From JAWBSP01 sp964632175 (GTDB lineage: Archaea > Hadarchaeota > Hadarchaeia > Hadarchaeales > JAWBSP01): 55,036 bases of DNA. Position 1 is the stretch's first letter, and every line of letters begins with the position of its first letter. The notes beneath the pieces are model-generated. The model saw only the letters and a program-made list of their open reading frames with translations. It was not told the origin of the DNA and did not search any database. The position numbers and the translations under genes were made by a program. The stretch lies in assembly GCA_964632175.1 (NCBI GenBank), contig CAZWBJ010000006.1, positions 1 to 55,036 on the forward strand, read 5' to 3'. Of the stretch, positions 47,567-55,036 are shown piece after piece.

Positions 47567-48361
47567 ATAAATCAGAACCGAGTAAACCGAGGGGAGTTTG
47601 CGGATTTCCTCGATTACCTTGCCGGGGATGGGTCGGTCGGTGATGATGGTGAGTTTGGGCTGCGTGGTGAGATGCGGGTCATCGGCCACCGCCTGCCGGA
47701 TGTTTATTCCCCTGCTCGAGATGGCTCCCACAAGCTCTTTCAGAACTCCCGGCCGGCTGGCGTCTTTGGGGATTATCTCCAAGACTCCCCATCCCAGCTC
47801 TTTCCCCACGTCCCGGAGGTAGGGCAGGGGGCGGAGGTTGGTGAACACGGTACGTAGCTTTTCATCGCCTAGGATCCTCTTGACGGTCGCTGCCACCGTT
47901 CTCCTGTCCGTCCCGGCCGCCTTGGCGAGGGAAAGGGAGGTAATGCGCATATCCCCGCACTTTATCCTTCCCCTTTCATCGACCCTCAGCCCGTGGAGGA
48001 AGAGGGTCCTCGCCACTGCCAGCTCCCCCGGGTAACCCTTGAAGGCCTCCTCGATCTGGCTCCAGAACCTCACCCCCCCAATTCTTTTCGTTTCCTCCCC
48101 CAAACCTCCGCTGATGACCACCCTCATGAAGGTCTCCACAAAGTTTGGGTCGAGCCCCAGCCTCCCGCCCTCGATCCTGGCCCTCCTCAGCACCTCCCTC
48201 TCCCTTCTTTCGTCCCTCAGCTCTTTTCCGAGTTTTTTCTTGAGGCGTGCCGTTTCCCCCGCCAGCTTCACCCGTTCCGCCAGTAATTGTAGAAGTTCCC
48301 CGTCAATCTCGTCAATCCGCTTTCTTATCCTCACCAGCGTCTCCTCACTCAATCCTGGCAC
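47564..48361 (-). CDS. Chorismate mutase (AroQ) fused to an HTH/ACT-domain regulator
   Basis: 265 residues. Residues 5-90 are an AroQ chorismate mutase helix bundle (R-K-R-I-D-E-I-D, L-L-A-E-R-V-K-L-A, R-D-E-R-R-E-R-E-V-L). Residues about 98-265 match the archaeal family COG2150: a helical part with F-W-S-Q-I-E-E-A-F, an HTH-like stretch (L-A-K-A-A-G-T-D-R-R-T-V-A-A-T-V, 145-160) and an ACT domain (192-265, with I-R-Q-A-V-A-D-D-P). It would convert chorismate to prephenate and may sense an aromatic amino acid and bind DNA. It overlaps aroK by 17 bp and ends 48 bp before trpE. I know of no standard description of this fusion. Confidence 0.87.
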   Translation of the reverse strand: MPGLSEETLVRIRKRIDEIDGELLQLLAERVKLAGETARLKKKLGKELRDERREREVLRRARIEGGRLGLDPNFVETFMRVVISGGLGEETKRIGGVRFWSQIEEAFKGYPGELAVARTLFLHGLRVDERGRIKCGDMRITSLSLAKAAGTDRRTVAATVKRILGDEKLRTVFTNLRPLPYLRDVGKELGWGVLEIIPKDASRPGVLKELVGAISSRGINIRQAVADDPHLTTQPKLTIITDRPIPGKVIEEIRKLPSVYSVLIY

Positions 48362-49199
48362 CCCCCCTCGACGGGCACGTGACGATGATTCTCCCTTCTC
48401 TTTTGCCCCACACCTCTTTTATCTCCTCCACATCTCGGGGGTGGGCGATGGCGGCAACGGCCGGCCCCTTTCCCGTGAGTCCAGCCGCGACTGCCCCCTT
48501 TGAAATGGCTTCTAGGGCGATCCTATGATCCTGGTTGAGGGCGTGTGAGTAGAGCAAGCCGTTGAGGGTCATGGCCCCGAAAATGTTTCCAAGAAGGGCC
48601 TGTTTGTGGGCCACCTCCACCAGGTCTGCTATGCTCCGGAAGGAAGAGGGGCGCACCTTGGAGGTGTAGAGCTTCGAGGGAGGGACGAAGATCACCACCC
48701 TGTAGGAGGGCGGAAGCTCGAATCTCCTGAGGATCCTCCTCCTAAGGTTGTCGGTGATCACCCCGCAGCCCAGCAAGGAGGCGGCGGCGTCATCGAAGGC
48801 GCCCGTGAGGGTCACACCCGCCTCGAAGGATGCCTCAATCCCGAGCCTCAGGACCTCCCTCCATTCAGGCTCCACGCCCAAACTCGCCAGCGTGGCCAGA
48901 ACCGCCGCGTTCGCCGCCGCGCTGCTGCTGGAGAGCCCAACCGCAACTGGAATTTCGGAGTAGGTCCTAATTCTTGCCCCGCACCTCTTCCCGTACTTCT
49001 GGAGGACTTTCCTGACGCACAGCTCCACGAGCTTCGGGCTCTCTCGATGTCCCACCACCTCTCCTCTAACCTTGGTACCGGTGGGGTCGAGTTCAACCTC
49101 TGCTCTCAGCCTGAGCTCCACGCCGAAGGCTGCGCCCTTGCCCGTTGCCATGGCGTTAACGACGGTGACGGAGGCGCAGGAGGAAGCGGTTCCCTTCAA
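48345..49199 (-). CDS. aroK: Archaeal shikimate kinase (GHMP kinase family)
   Basis: 284 residues. GHMP motif P-V-A-V-G-L-S-S-S-S-A-A-A-N-A (about 87-101), N-terminal A-S-V-T-V-V-N-A and C-terminal G-L-T-G-K-G-P-A-V-A-A. This is the archaeal enzyme, unrelated to bacterial AroK. It phosphorylates shikimate. ATGA overlap with aroC and 17-bp overlap with the mutase/regulator gene. Confidence 0.95.
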   Translation of the reverse strand: MKGTASSCASVTVVNAMATGKGAAFGVELRLRAEVELDPTGTKVRGEVVGHRESPKLVELCVRKVLQKYGKRCGARIRTYSEIPVAVGLSSSSAAANAAVLATLASLGVEPEWREVLRLGIEASFEAGVTLTGAFDDAAASLLGCGVITDNLRRRILRRFELPPSYRVVIFVPPSKLYTSKVRPSSFRSIADLVEVAHKQALLGNIFGAMTLNGLLYSHALNQDHRIALEAISKGAVAAGLTGKGPAVAAIAHPRDVEEIKEVWGKREGRIIVTCPSRGGARIE

Positions 49200-50290
49200 G
49201 CGAAGCGGTCAGGGTTTACCTTTCCAGCCCTCAGCAGGTGATCCGCAAGCACCAGGGCCAGCATGGCCTCTGCGACCGGCACGATTCTGGGGCAAAGGTT
49301 GGGGTCGAAGCGTCCCTTCAGCCTTATCTCCGTCTCCTTCATGGTGGACAGGTCCACCGTCCGCTGGGGCAGTGAGATGGATGGGGTGGGCTTGACGGCC
49401 AGCCTGACCCTGATGGGGCCGCCCACGCTTATCCCGCCGAGAATTCCTCCCGCCCGGTTTCCCCCAAGGGCGGGTTTACCCCCCACGAGGACGATGGGGT
49501 CGTTCGCCTGGGACCCCCGCATGCGGGCGACGGAGAACCCGGCCCCTATCTCCACACCCTTCACCCCCCCGATGGACATCATGGCCTTCGCAATGTCGGC
49601 GTCGAGCTTGTCGAAAACCGGCTCCCCCAGTCCGGGCGGAACGTTTACGGCTACGACCTCCACAATTCCTCCCGTGCTGTCCCCCTCCTTCCAAGCCTTT
49701 AGAACCTCCTCCTCCATTTTTTTTGCCACCTCCGGGTCGGCACACCTCATAGGGTTGGTTTCCGCGTTTCTCCGGATCTCCTCCCAGCTCACCTCCCTGC
49801 CAACCGAGATTCCCGCGGCCTCAACAGTGTGGGCGGCGATCTCCACCCCTTGGCTGACGAGGAGTTTCTTCGCCACGGCACCGGCGGCAACCCTCCCAAC
49901 CGTCTCTCTCCCCGCTGCCCTCCCCCCGCCCCGGTAGTCCACGTGACCGTACTTCAGCCAGTAGGAGAGGTCGGCGTGTCCCGGTCTCGGCTTATACTTG
50001 AACTTTTCGTAGTCCTCCGACCTCGCCTCCACGTTCTCCACCACCATGCAGATGGGGGTTCCAAGGGTTCTTCCCTCAAAGACGCCAGACAGTATCCTCA
50101 CACGGTCCGGTTCCCTCCTCGGGCTCGTTACCTTCGACTGCCCCGGTCTCCTCCTGTCCAGCTCCCTTTGAATCTCCTCCTCGCTCAGGGGCATCCCTGC
50201 TGGGACTCCTTCGACTACCACCCCAACGGCTGGACCATGGGACTCCCCAAAGGTTGTGACGCGAAACACCTTCCCAAAGGAGCTTCCCAT
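49196..50290 (-). CDS. aroC: Chorismate synthase
   Basis: 364 residues from ATG 50290: M-G-S-S-F-G-K-V-F-R-V-T-T-F-G-E-S-H-G, the invariant N terminus. Other motifs: R-R-P-G-Q-S, G-H-A-D-L-S-Y-W, G-G-R-A-A-G-R-E-T. It converts EPSP to chorismate with reduced FMN. In-frame sequence upstream crosses the divergent promoter and is not part of the family. It starts the minus-strand aromatic run. Confidence 0.96.
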   Translation of the reverse strand: MGSSFGKVFRVTTFGESHGPAVGVVVEGVPAGMPLSEEEIQRELDRRRPGQSKVTSPRREPDRVRILSGVFEGRTLGTPICMVVENVEARSEDYEKFKYKPRPGHADLSYWLKYGHVDYRGGGRAAGRETVGRVAAGAVAKKLLVSQGVEIAAHTVEAAGISVGREVSWEEIRRNAETNPMRCADPEVAKKMEEEVLKAWKEGDSTGGIVEVVAVNVPPGLGEPVFDKLDADIAKAMMSIGGVKGVEIGAGFSVARMRGSQANDPIVLVGGKPALGGNRAGGILGGISVGGPIRVRLAVKPTPSISLPQRTVDLSTMKETEIRLKGRFDPNLCPRIVPVAEAMLALVLADHLLRAGKVNPDRFA

Positions 50291-50307
50291 CTCAAAATCC
50301 ACCAGAG

Positions 50308-50362
50308 CTATAACCTGTTTTTTCTGAAATTCGCCGGACAGATCAGTTTTCTCCTTTATAAG
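50308..50362. promoter_or_regulatory. Divergent promoters of aroC and the geranylgeranyl reductase gene
   Basis: CTTTATAA at 50355-50362 lies 26 bp before the ATG at 50385 on the plus strand, so that mRNA is probably leaderless. For aroC, minus-strand GGTTATAGC at about 50308-50316 is centred 22 bp before its ATG. No clear operator is visible between them. Confidence 0.5.
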
Positions 50363-50384
50363 CGGGCTCCCACCAAGAGACGGG

Positions 50385-51512
50385 ATGCAAAGGTACGATA
50401 TCGTGGTGGTGGGGGCGGGTCCCGCTGGCCTCTCCTTCGCTCGAGCAGCGTCGGCCGAGGCGAGGGTTCTTGTGTGCGAGATGCAGGCCTCGGTTGGCGG
50501 AAACACTTTCTCCACTTGGCTGCCGAGGGACGCCCTGCCGGGGGAACTGGCGAGGGCGGTGGTTCAGAGGACCAAGGAGGTCAAAGTGAGGGGACCGAAA
50601 TCCGAACTGGCTTCTAGGGTGGAGGGTGTGGTTCTGGACTGGAAGTGGGTGGTCAGGCTCCTCGCGCTCGAGGCGAGAAGGAGGGGGGCGGAGATATGGA
50701 CAAGCAGCCCCGCCAAGGAGCTCCTCCTGAAGGAGGGGAAGGCGGTGGGGGTGCGGCTGGAGGCAGGCTCGTGGAGGGAGGAGGTCAGGAGCGAGGTCGT
50801 GGTGGACGCGAGCGGCTGCTCCAGCGAATGGTCGGGCCTCTTCCCCCGGCTGCTCGGGAGAAAGCCCAAGCCGGAGGAAACGGTCTTCTCGGGGGAGCAC
50901 CTCCTAGCAGGCGCCGACCCTGAGGACTCGGTGGAGTTCCACTTCGGTTCCTACCTCGCGCCGCTGGGGAACGGCTGGGTTCACCCTTTTGGCAGCGGCT
51001 TCGCTGTTGCAGGAATTCAGGGCCTGAGAATTCACCCCGAAGCCTCGCTGGACGAGTTTGTCGCCAAGGTCCGGAGGCTCGGCCGGGCGGCACCCGTTGC
51101 CTCCACTAGGGGCATGGCGGTGGATGTCTCCTTGGAGAGTTTCTGCTCGGACGGGATCTTGGCGATTGGGGGGGCAGGCTGGCAGGTGCTGGCCCTATCC
51201 CGCGGCGGTCTCCTTCAGGCCATGAAGGCGGGGGAGATGGCCGCAAAGGTGGTCTTGGAGGCGCTGACCGAGGGAGATGTTTCCAAGGAGGGTCTCTCGG
51301 AGTACGAGAGGCTCTGGAGGAGGGAGCTCGGTCCGGACTTCGAGCTTGAGAGGGCGCTTTACTCCGCCCTGTCGCGGTCTTGGGATCAGAACGTGGAGAG
51401 GCTGCTGGAAGGGATGGAGAGGGAGCCGGCTCTCCTCAGGGACTTTGCAGCGCTTCTCGCAGGGGTGGAGCCGGGAAGGGCAGCGAAGAAGCTTCTAGAA
51501 GTGCTGGGCTGA
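50385..51512 (+). CDS. Geranylgeranyl reductase-family FAD oxidoreductase
   Basis: 375 residues. N-terminal FAD-binding V-V-V-G-A-G-P-A-G-L-S-F-A and E-M-Q-A-S-V-G-G-N; the second FAD region V-V-V-D-A-S-G-C-S-S near 140-149; and G-G-A-G-W-Q-V-L-A-L-S-R-G-G-L near 260 in place of the usual G-D-A-A-G. The family saturates isoprenoid chains of archaeal lipids or quinones. The altered third motif hints at another substrate. It is followed after 4 bp by a TFB gene. Confidence 0.8.
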   Translation: MQRYDIVVVGAGPAGLSFARAASAEARVLVCEMQASVGGNTFSTWLPRDALPGELARAVVQRTKEVKVRGPKSELASRVEGVVLDWKWVVRLLALEARRRGAEIWTSSPAKELLLKEGKAVGVRLEAGSWREEVRSEVVVDASGCSSEWSGLFPRLLGRKPKPEETVFSGEHLLAGADPEDSVEFHFGSYLAPLGNGWVHPFGSGFAVAGIQGLRIHPEASLDEFVAKVRRLGRAAPVASTRGMAVDVSLESFCSDGILAIGGAGWQVLALSRGGLLQAMKAGEMAAKVVLEALTEGDVSKEGLSEYERLWRRELGPDFELERALYSALSRSWDQNVERLLEGMEREPALLRDFAALLAGVEPGRAAKKLLEVLG

Positions 51513-51516
51513 GAGG

Positions 51517-52365
51517 ATGCGGTGCCCCTCCTGCGGGTCGTCCGCAATCTTCCGCGATCTTGTCAGGGGGGAGGAGGTCTGCACGAGGTGCGGTCTGGTG
51601 ATCTTGGAGAAGCTCCCCGAGGCCAGGAGGGAGTTCCACGAGGTCAACCTCTGTGCAGATATCGGCATGGGGGAGGATCCCTCCGTTCACGATTTCGGTC
51701 TCGGGAGCCAGTTCAGCATCCCCAGAGAGCTGCCCCCCAGCACGAGGGCTAGGCTGAGAAGGATGAAGGGCCTTCAGTCCAGGCTGAGGGCCCCAACCTG
51801 GGAGGAGAGGACGCTCAGGGGCTCCCTGATCGTCATCAACCGCCTCTGCAAGGAACTCGGCCTACCCGGGGAGATGAAGAGGGAGGTCTGCTACCTCTAC
51901 CGGAAGGCTAGGTCGAAGGGGCTTACCGTAGGCAGGAACCATCTCGTGCTCTCCCTCGCCCTCTGCCACATCGTCTGCAGGCTCAGGGGCTTCCCGAGGA
52001 GGGAGCGGGACATGCTCGAATTCTTGGTTCAGAAGGGGATGGAGGAGAAGAGGGCACGCTGGACTTTTAGGAGGACCTTGAAAGCCCTGTGCACCGGCTT
52101 GGAGGTGAAGCTCCCCCGTTCTGTTGCATCCGAGTATGTGGACAGGTATGCCTCCCTCCTCAACCTTCCGCTGGAGGTCGCGGGCAGGGCGAGGCAGATA
52201 TGCTCGAGGACGAGGCTGACCAGATCCCCCCACGTGCTGGCCTGCGCCGCCATCTATAGGGCAGCCCGGGAAATGAACTATAAGCTGACCCTGCGCGAGC
52301 TGGAACAGCGGGTGGGGGTGAGTATTTCCAACCTCTCCCAGGCTGTAACGCTGCTTGAAGGTTGA
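51517..52365 (+). CDS. tfb: Transcription initiation factor B (TFB), divergent paralogue
   Basis: 282 residues. Zinc ribbon C3/C6/C22/C25 (C-P-S-C, C-T-R-C-G), a B-reader/linker with H-D-F-G-L-G-S, and two cyclin folds (A-R-S-K-G-L-T-V-G-R-N in the first, A-A-I-Y-R-A-A-R in the second). The ending is short. Several core TFB positions are altered, so it may be a second, specialised TFB rather than the housekeeping one, which is not in the window. It shares a transcription unit with the flavoprotein gene. Confidence 0.87.
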   Translation: MRCPSCGSSAIFRDLVRGEEVCTRCGLVILEKLPEARREFHEVNLCADIGMGEDPSVHDFGLGSQFSIPRELPPSTRARLRRMKGLQSRLRAPTWEERTLRGSLIVINRLCKELGLPGEMKREVCYLYRKARSKGLTVGRNHLVLSLALCHIVCRLRGFPRRERDMLEFLVQKGMEEKRARWTFRRTLKALCTGLEVKLPRSVASEYVDRYASLLNLPLEVAGRARQICSRTRLTRSPHVLACAAIYRAAREMNYKLTLRELEQRVGVSISNLSQAVTLLEG

Positions 52366-52899
52366 TTAACCTGGCCTAGGCAAGCGTGCCCCGAACTGCG
52401 GGATGACGATGTTTCCTACCTTTCTAGTTTTTCCCTCCAGCCAGAGCTTTCCCGTGAAGGCCGCGAGGGCCGCGTCGATTTCGTGCTCGCACGGGTTCTC
52501 CAGCGGGTATCCCGCCTCCCGTAGTTCCTCCACCCACCTCTCCCTCTCGCCGGTTCCGAAAAGAATGAGGCCCGAGGTCCGCGGGTGAACCTCGATGACC
52601 TTTGTCTTTTTCCTGAGCCGAGCCGCCAGTCTCATCCCCCTGCGCGTGAGGAGCCTCATTCCGGAGAAGAGCGGGGGAAAGACCCTGAAGCCTATTTGGA
52701 TGAGTTCCCTGTCCCCCTTCCGGAGCTTTCCCTTCCTGGGGAGGCTCAGCGGGGCATCGATGGCCACGAGTTCGGCCCCCTCGCAGGCGCGAAGGATTTC
52801 CTCGTCGGTGAAGAGGAGGCGGGCGCGAAGGGTGGGTCCCAAAAGGGCTATTCCGGTCGGTCTCTTCTCGTCTCCCGCCAGGTCTATGCCCACGATCAA
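52366..52899 (-). CDS. DUF429-family protein (predicted RNase H-fold)
   Basis: 177 residues. Starts I-V-G-I-D-L-A-G-D and contains V-A-I-D-A-P-L-S-L-P, V-I-E-V-H-P-R-T-S and E-H-E-I-D-A-A-L-A-A, the conserved acidic positions of DUF429/COG2410. The family is predicted to be nuclease-like; function unproven. The start is TTG 52899 or GTG 52893, overlapping the tiaS stop; longer readings run into tiaS. It abuts the TFB gene tail-to-tail. Confidence 0.82.
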   Translation of the reverse strand: MIVGIDLAGDEKRPTGIALLGPTLRARLLFTDEEILRACEGAELVAIDAPLSLPRKGKLRKGDRELIQIGFRVFPPLFSGMRLLTRRGMRLAARLRKKTKVIEVHPRTSGLILFGTGERERWVEELREAGYPLENPCEHEIDAALAAFTGKLWLEGKTRKVGNIVIPQFGARLPRPG

Positions 52900-54164
52900 T
52901 AAACTCGACCCATCCTGATGAGCGGCTTCGAGAGGTGTCTGCGAGCCCGCGGCGGTACCTCGTAGAGGCCGGCGGAGAGCTTCCTTTCCACCTCCACGAG
53001 TTCCTGCGAGCCGGCCCCGGCCTTCTCCCCGCACCTCGGGCAGGAGTAGCCTTTGTCCTTCCCCTCCGACTTCATCCTCTTCCCGCAACGGGGGCACCTG
53101 GGGTTAAGCTTCTTGAAAGCGGGGGAGAGCTGGAGGATCTCAAGCTTCTCGAGATTCACGGTCAGGGGAAGGCCGGCCCTCTGCTTGGCCGCCCCGTACA
53201 CCCTCACCCTGTCCCCCACCCTGAGCGAGGAGGCAACGAACCTGAAATCCCTAGTGGGCTCGTAAGCCGCACAGTCTACCTCCGCCGTCCCGTCGGAGAT
53301 GGAGAAGATCACATGGCCGCCGGGGAGGATGCGGGGAGGGCGGGAGACGATCCCCTCGGCCACGACGGAGAGGAGGGGCTTGATCTCTCTGAGGTTCGGA
53401 ATCCTGACAAGGTGCTCGTCCGTGGCCTGATTGGTCTGGTAGATCTGGTAGAAATCCACCGGCTCCAGCGCCCTCACCATGGAGTGGGCCTCCAGCACCG
53501 CCTCCGGGCTTTCCCCCCTTATCCCGTAGAGAACGGGGCAGGGGGTATGGGGCGTGATCCTGATCTCGCCTGTGGTGGGGTCCAAGTTGTCGAAGGTCCG
53601 GGGGGAGGTTCTTTTGTCGATTTCGACCACGGAAGAAGGATCCACCTTCCTCGGCTTCCCCCAGAACTCGGGCCTCCTGTAGGCGAGGAGCTCGAAGGTG
53701 AAATCCTTGAGGGGATGTCCAACCGCGGCCAGCGCCCCGATGATTCCCCTGCCCAGCTTGAACCTGTGGATCTCGGCTCCCACCCTCTCCGCCAGCTCCT
53801 CGGCCTCCTCCAGCGTCACCACCTCCTGCACGGTCTTTCTTGAGAATGCCTGGAGCTCGGGCGGGACTTCACCCCTGTAGAAGACCACGCCGGGGTTGGT
53901 GGATTCTACCTCCAGTTCGGCAAGCTCCTCTACGGTCTGAAGTGCGATTTCCTCGGCCGCCGGCGTGTCCTCGCAGAGGAGGCATATGGAGCAGTTTCCT
54001 CTCGTCTTCCAAGGTATGTTGGGGTTGAGGCGAATGAGACGGGGAAAACCGAAAACTGGGATGCCCCTCTCCCTCAGCCTTCTGACAATCACCGCCCCAA
54101 CATAAGTGGTGCACATGCCCTTGCGCGAATCCGTGTCGTCCAAGCCGATTCTGAGGACCCCCAT
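52896..54164 (-). CDS. tiaS: tRNA(Ile2) 2-agmatinylcytidine synthetase TiaS
   Basis: 422 residues. N-terminal kinase-like part with R-I-G-L-D-D-T-D-S-R-K-G-M-C-T-T; middle domain with G-R-G-I-I-G-A-L-A-A-V-G and Y-Q-I-Y-Q-T-N-Q-A-T-D-E-H; an OB fold; and a C-terminal zinc ribbon C-P-R-C-G-K-R-M/C-P-R-C-G-E. It attaches agmatine to C34 of tRNA-Ile(CAU) so that AUA is read correctly. Agmatine would come from pdaD at 40687. Confidence 0.96.
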   Translation of the reverse strand: MGVLRIGLDDTDSRKGMCTTYVGAVIVRRLRERGIPVFGFPRLIRLNPNIPWKTRGNCSICLLCEDTPAAEEIALQTVEELAELEVESTNPGVVFYRGEVPPELQAFSRKTVQEVVTLEEAEELAERVGAEIHRFKLGRGIIGALAAVGHPLKDFTFELLAYRRPEFWGKPRKVDPSSVVEIDKRTSPRTFDNLDPTTGEIRITPHTPCPVLYGIRGESPEAVLEAHSMVRALEPVDFYQIYQTNQATDEHLVRIPNLREIKPLLSVVAEGIVSRPPRILPGGHVIFSISDGTAEVDCAAYEPTRDFRFVASSLRVGDRVRVYGAAKQRAGLPLTVNLEKLEILQLSPAFKKLNPRCPRCGKRMKSEGKDKGYSCPRCGEKAGAGSQELVEVERKLSAGLYEVPPRARRHLSKPLIRMGRVY

Positions 54165-54191
54165 CCCCTTTTTCTGCGTGGTGCGGAAAGG

Positions 54192-54202
54192 TCGTTTTTA
54201 AC
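54192..54202 (-). promoter_or_regulatory. TATA box of tiaS
   Basis: Minus-strand TGTTAAAAACG, centred about 33 bp before the tiaS ATG at 54164. With normal archaeal spacing the mRNA would start about 6 nt ahead of the ATG. Confidence 0.45.
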
Positions 54203-54207
54203 AGGAG

Positions 54208-55036
54208 GCAAAGTACTTCGACGAGGCGCCCGAGAGCAGGCTGGAGGACATATACGATTTCGAGGGGCGGGTGAGACAGCTTCGGGCCGCGATAAAAGGG
54301 GGGAACAGGTTCATGGTGATCCGAGGATTGAGGAGGAGAGGAAAAACCTCTCTCCTCCAATCCTGCCTGAACACGGAGGGAATCCCCTATCTGCTGGTCA
54401 CGAAAGGGTCTTTGCTGGGCGCCCCGTGATCACCAGGAGGAGCTCCTACGCCAGTTCGAGGTCTCTGAACGATGGGCTCTCCCGGGCAAGCCTCCCGAAG
54501 AAGCTTTTGGGCGCCTTAAAGGGTCCAAAGGGGGTCGAGATCTTCGTGGCTCATCTGAGGGTCTCATTGAGGTGGGCGCCCTCCTCCCAAGCCGCGAGTC
54601 CCCTGGAGATAGTCGAATCCCTTGGCAGAAGGCAGGCTCATCCTCGCCATCGATGAGGCGCAGGAGTTCAGGAAGCCCGCCGGCTACGATCTCACGGGCC
54701 TCCTTCCACATTTACGATTGTGCGCCGAACGTCCAGGTCATCGTCACGGGTTCCAAGATTGGCCTGCTGAGGGACTTGGAGAGGAAAACCCCCAGGCCCA
54801 CCTTTATGGAGGTTCAAGGTGGAGATCGAGCTTCCTTACCTCGATGAAATTCTAGGGAATTTCTGGAAAAGGGGGCGGAGCAGGCCGGGCTGAGGATCCC
54901 CAAGGATCTGCAGAGAAGGTGGTACGGGAAATGGACAGCATCATCGGGTGGCTAACCTTCTTCGGCGAAGTACAGAGCTCTGGGGAGGGCTGACGAGCGG
55001 GTGCTCCAGCGCGCGGTGAGGGAGGGGGCGAGGATG
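54208..55036 (+). pseudogene. Decayed archaeal ATPase (PF01637-type P-loop ATPase), runs off the edge
   Basis: Family sequence is spread over all three forward frames. Segment 1 (54208-54429): A-K-Y-F-D-E-A-P, Walker A region R-G-L-R-R-R-G-K-T-S-L-L, ended by TGA. Segment 2 (from about 54430) shifts frame. Segment 3 (about 54630) has the Walker B-like L-I-L-A-I-D-E-A-Q-E-F. Segment 4 (about 54715) has V-Q-V-I-V-T-G-S-K-I-G. Segment 5 (from about 54820) has E-I-E-L-P-Y-L-D-E and then I-I-G-W-L-T-F-F-G. At least four shifts are needed, and GCA stands where the usual ATG would be after AGGAGG. It is a broken gene, or else an error-rich contig end. Confidence 0.85.

Noticed and set aside
50291..50515. 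A 75-residue N-terminal extension of chorismate synthase
   Set aside because: It runs through the divergent promoter region and into the reductase gene; the family N terminus begins at 50290.
1..55036. CRISPR array, tRNA or rRNA genes, insertion sequences, prophage
   Set aside because: I saw no spaced direct repeats, cloverleaf-like segments, transposase motifs or phage structural genes in any gap.

Overview
The window comes from an archaeon. The evidence is an archaeal L3-to-L24 ribosomal operon with aIF1 and the RNase P subunit Rnp1 inside it, plus aIF2-alpha, Nop10, L44e, S27e, Alba, a thermosome, TFB, TiaS, pyruvoyl arginine decarboxylase, GHMP-type shikimate kinase, polyprenyl synthase and archaeal-type pilin genes. 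TATA-like boxes about 22-27 bp ahead of start codons suggest leaderless transcripts, and most operon genes overlap as ATGA, GTGA or TGATG. Gene order looks euryarchaeal. The [NiFe] hydrogenase/Mrp genes together with a eukaryote-type topoisomerase IB suggest a deep uncultured lineage, but I cannot fix the phylum from the sequence. No gap exceeds 300 bp, and I saw no tRNA, rRNA, CRISPR array or insertion sequence.

Region 1 (1-13853) is energy and metal metabolism. On the minus strand a respiratory complex runs from a hydrogenase-type small subunit through a complete Mrp antiporter module to a second antiporter subunit cut by the window edge. The maturation gene hypF overlaps a polyprenyl synthase gene. 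Diverging from them are nikR, two small paralogous membrane proteins of unknown function, hypE-hypD-hypC, and an iron operon (DtxR/FeoA-type regulator plus feoB) behind a palindromic operator.

Region 2 (13876-25350) is a plus-strand run: rtcB, a SPOUT methyltransferase, L3-L4-L23-L2-S19-L22-S3-L29-aIF1-Rnp1-S17-L14-L24. It then leaves the usual ribosomal order for a membrane-anchored PfpI protein, an adenosine-type deaminase and an adenosylhomocysteinase-family enzyme. Region 3 (25327-34295) has topoisomerase IB, a pilin, a RecA/KaiC-like protein with a damaged P-loop, a 46-residue zinc ribbon, MinD, a secretion ATPase and its membrane platform, a secreted beta-propeller and a small membrane protein. 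This looks like a type IV pilus-like machine with extra parts.

Region 4 (34447-40613) is information processing: a THEP1 NTPase, L44e-S27e-aIF2alpha-Nop10-PAC2, an AspRS with a non-discriminating signature, Alba and the thermosome. Region 5 (40687-50290, minus strand) is an aromatic amino acid locus: aroC, archaeal shikimate kinase, a chorismate mutase fused to an HTH/ACT regulator, then trpEGDCFBA and pyruvoyl arginine decarboxylase. TGTACA-type boxes sit at the trp promoter. Region 6 (50385-55036) has a geranylgeranyl-reductase-family flavoprotein, a divergent TFB, a DUF429 protein, TiaS and a decayed archaeal ATPase gene.

The strongest leads are the chorismate mutase-ACT regulator fusion beside candidate TRP boxes, the pilus-like locus with a FlaH-like degenerate ATPase and MinD, the paired membrane proteins between nikR and hypE, and the topoisomerase IB.
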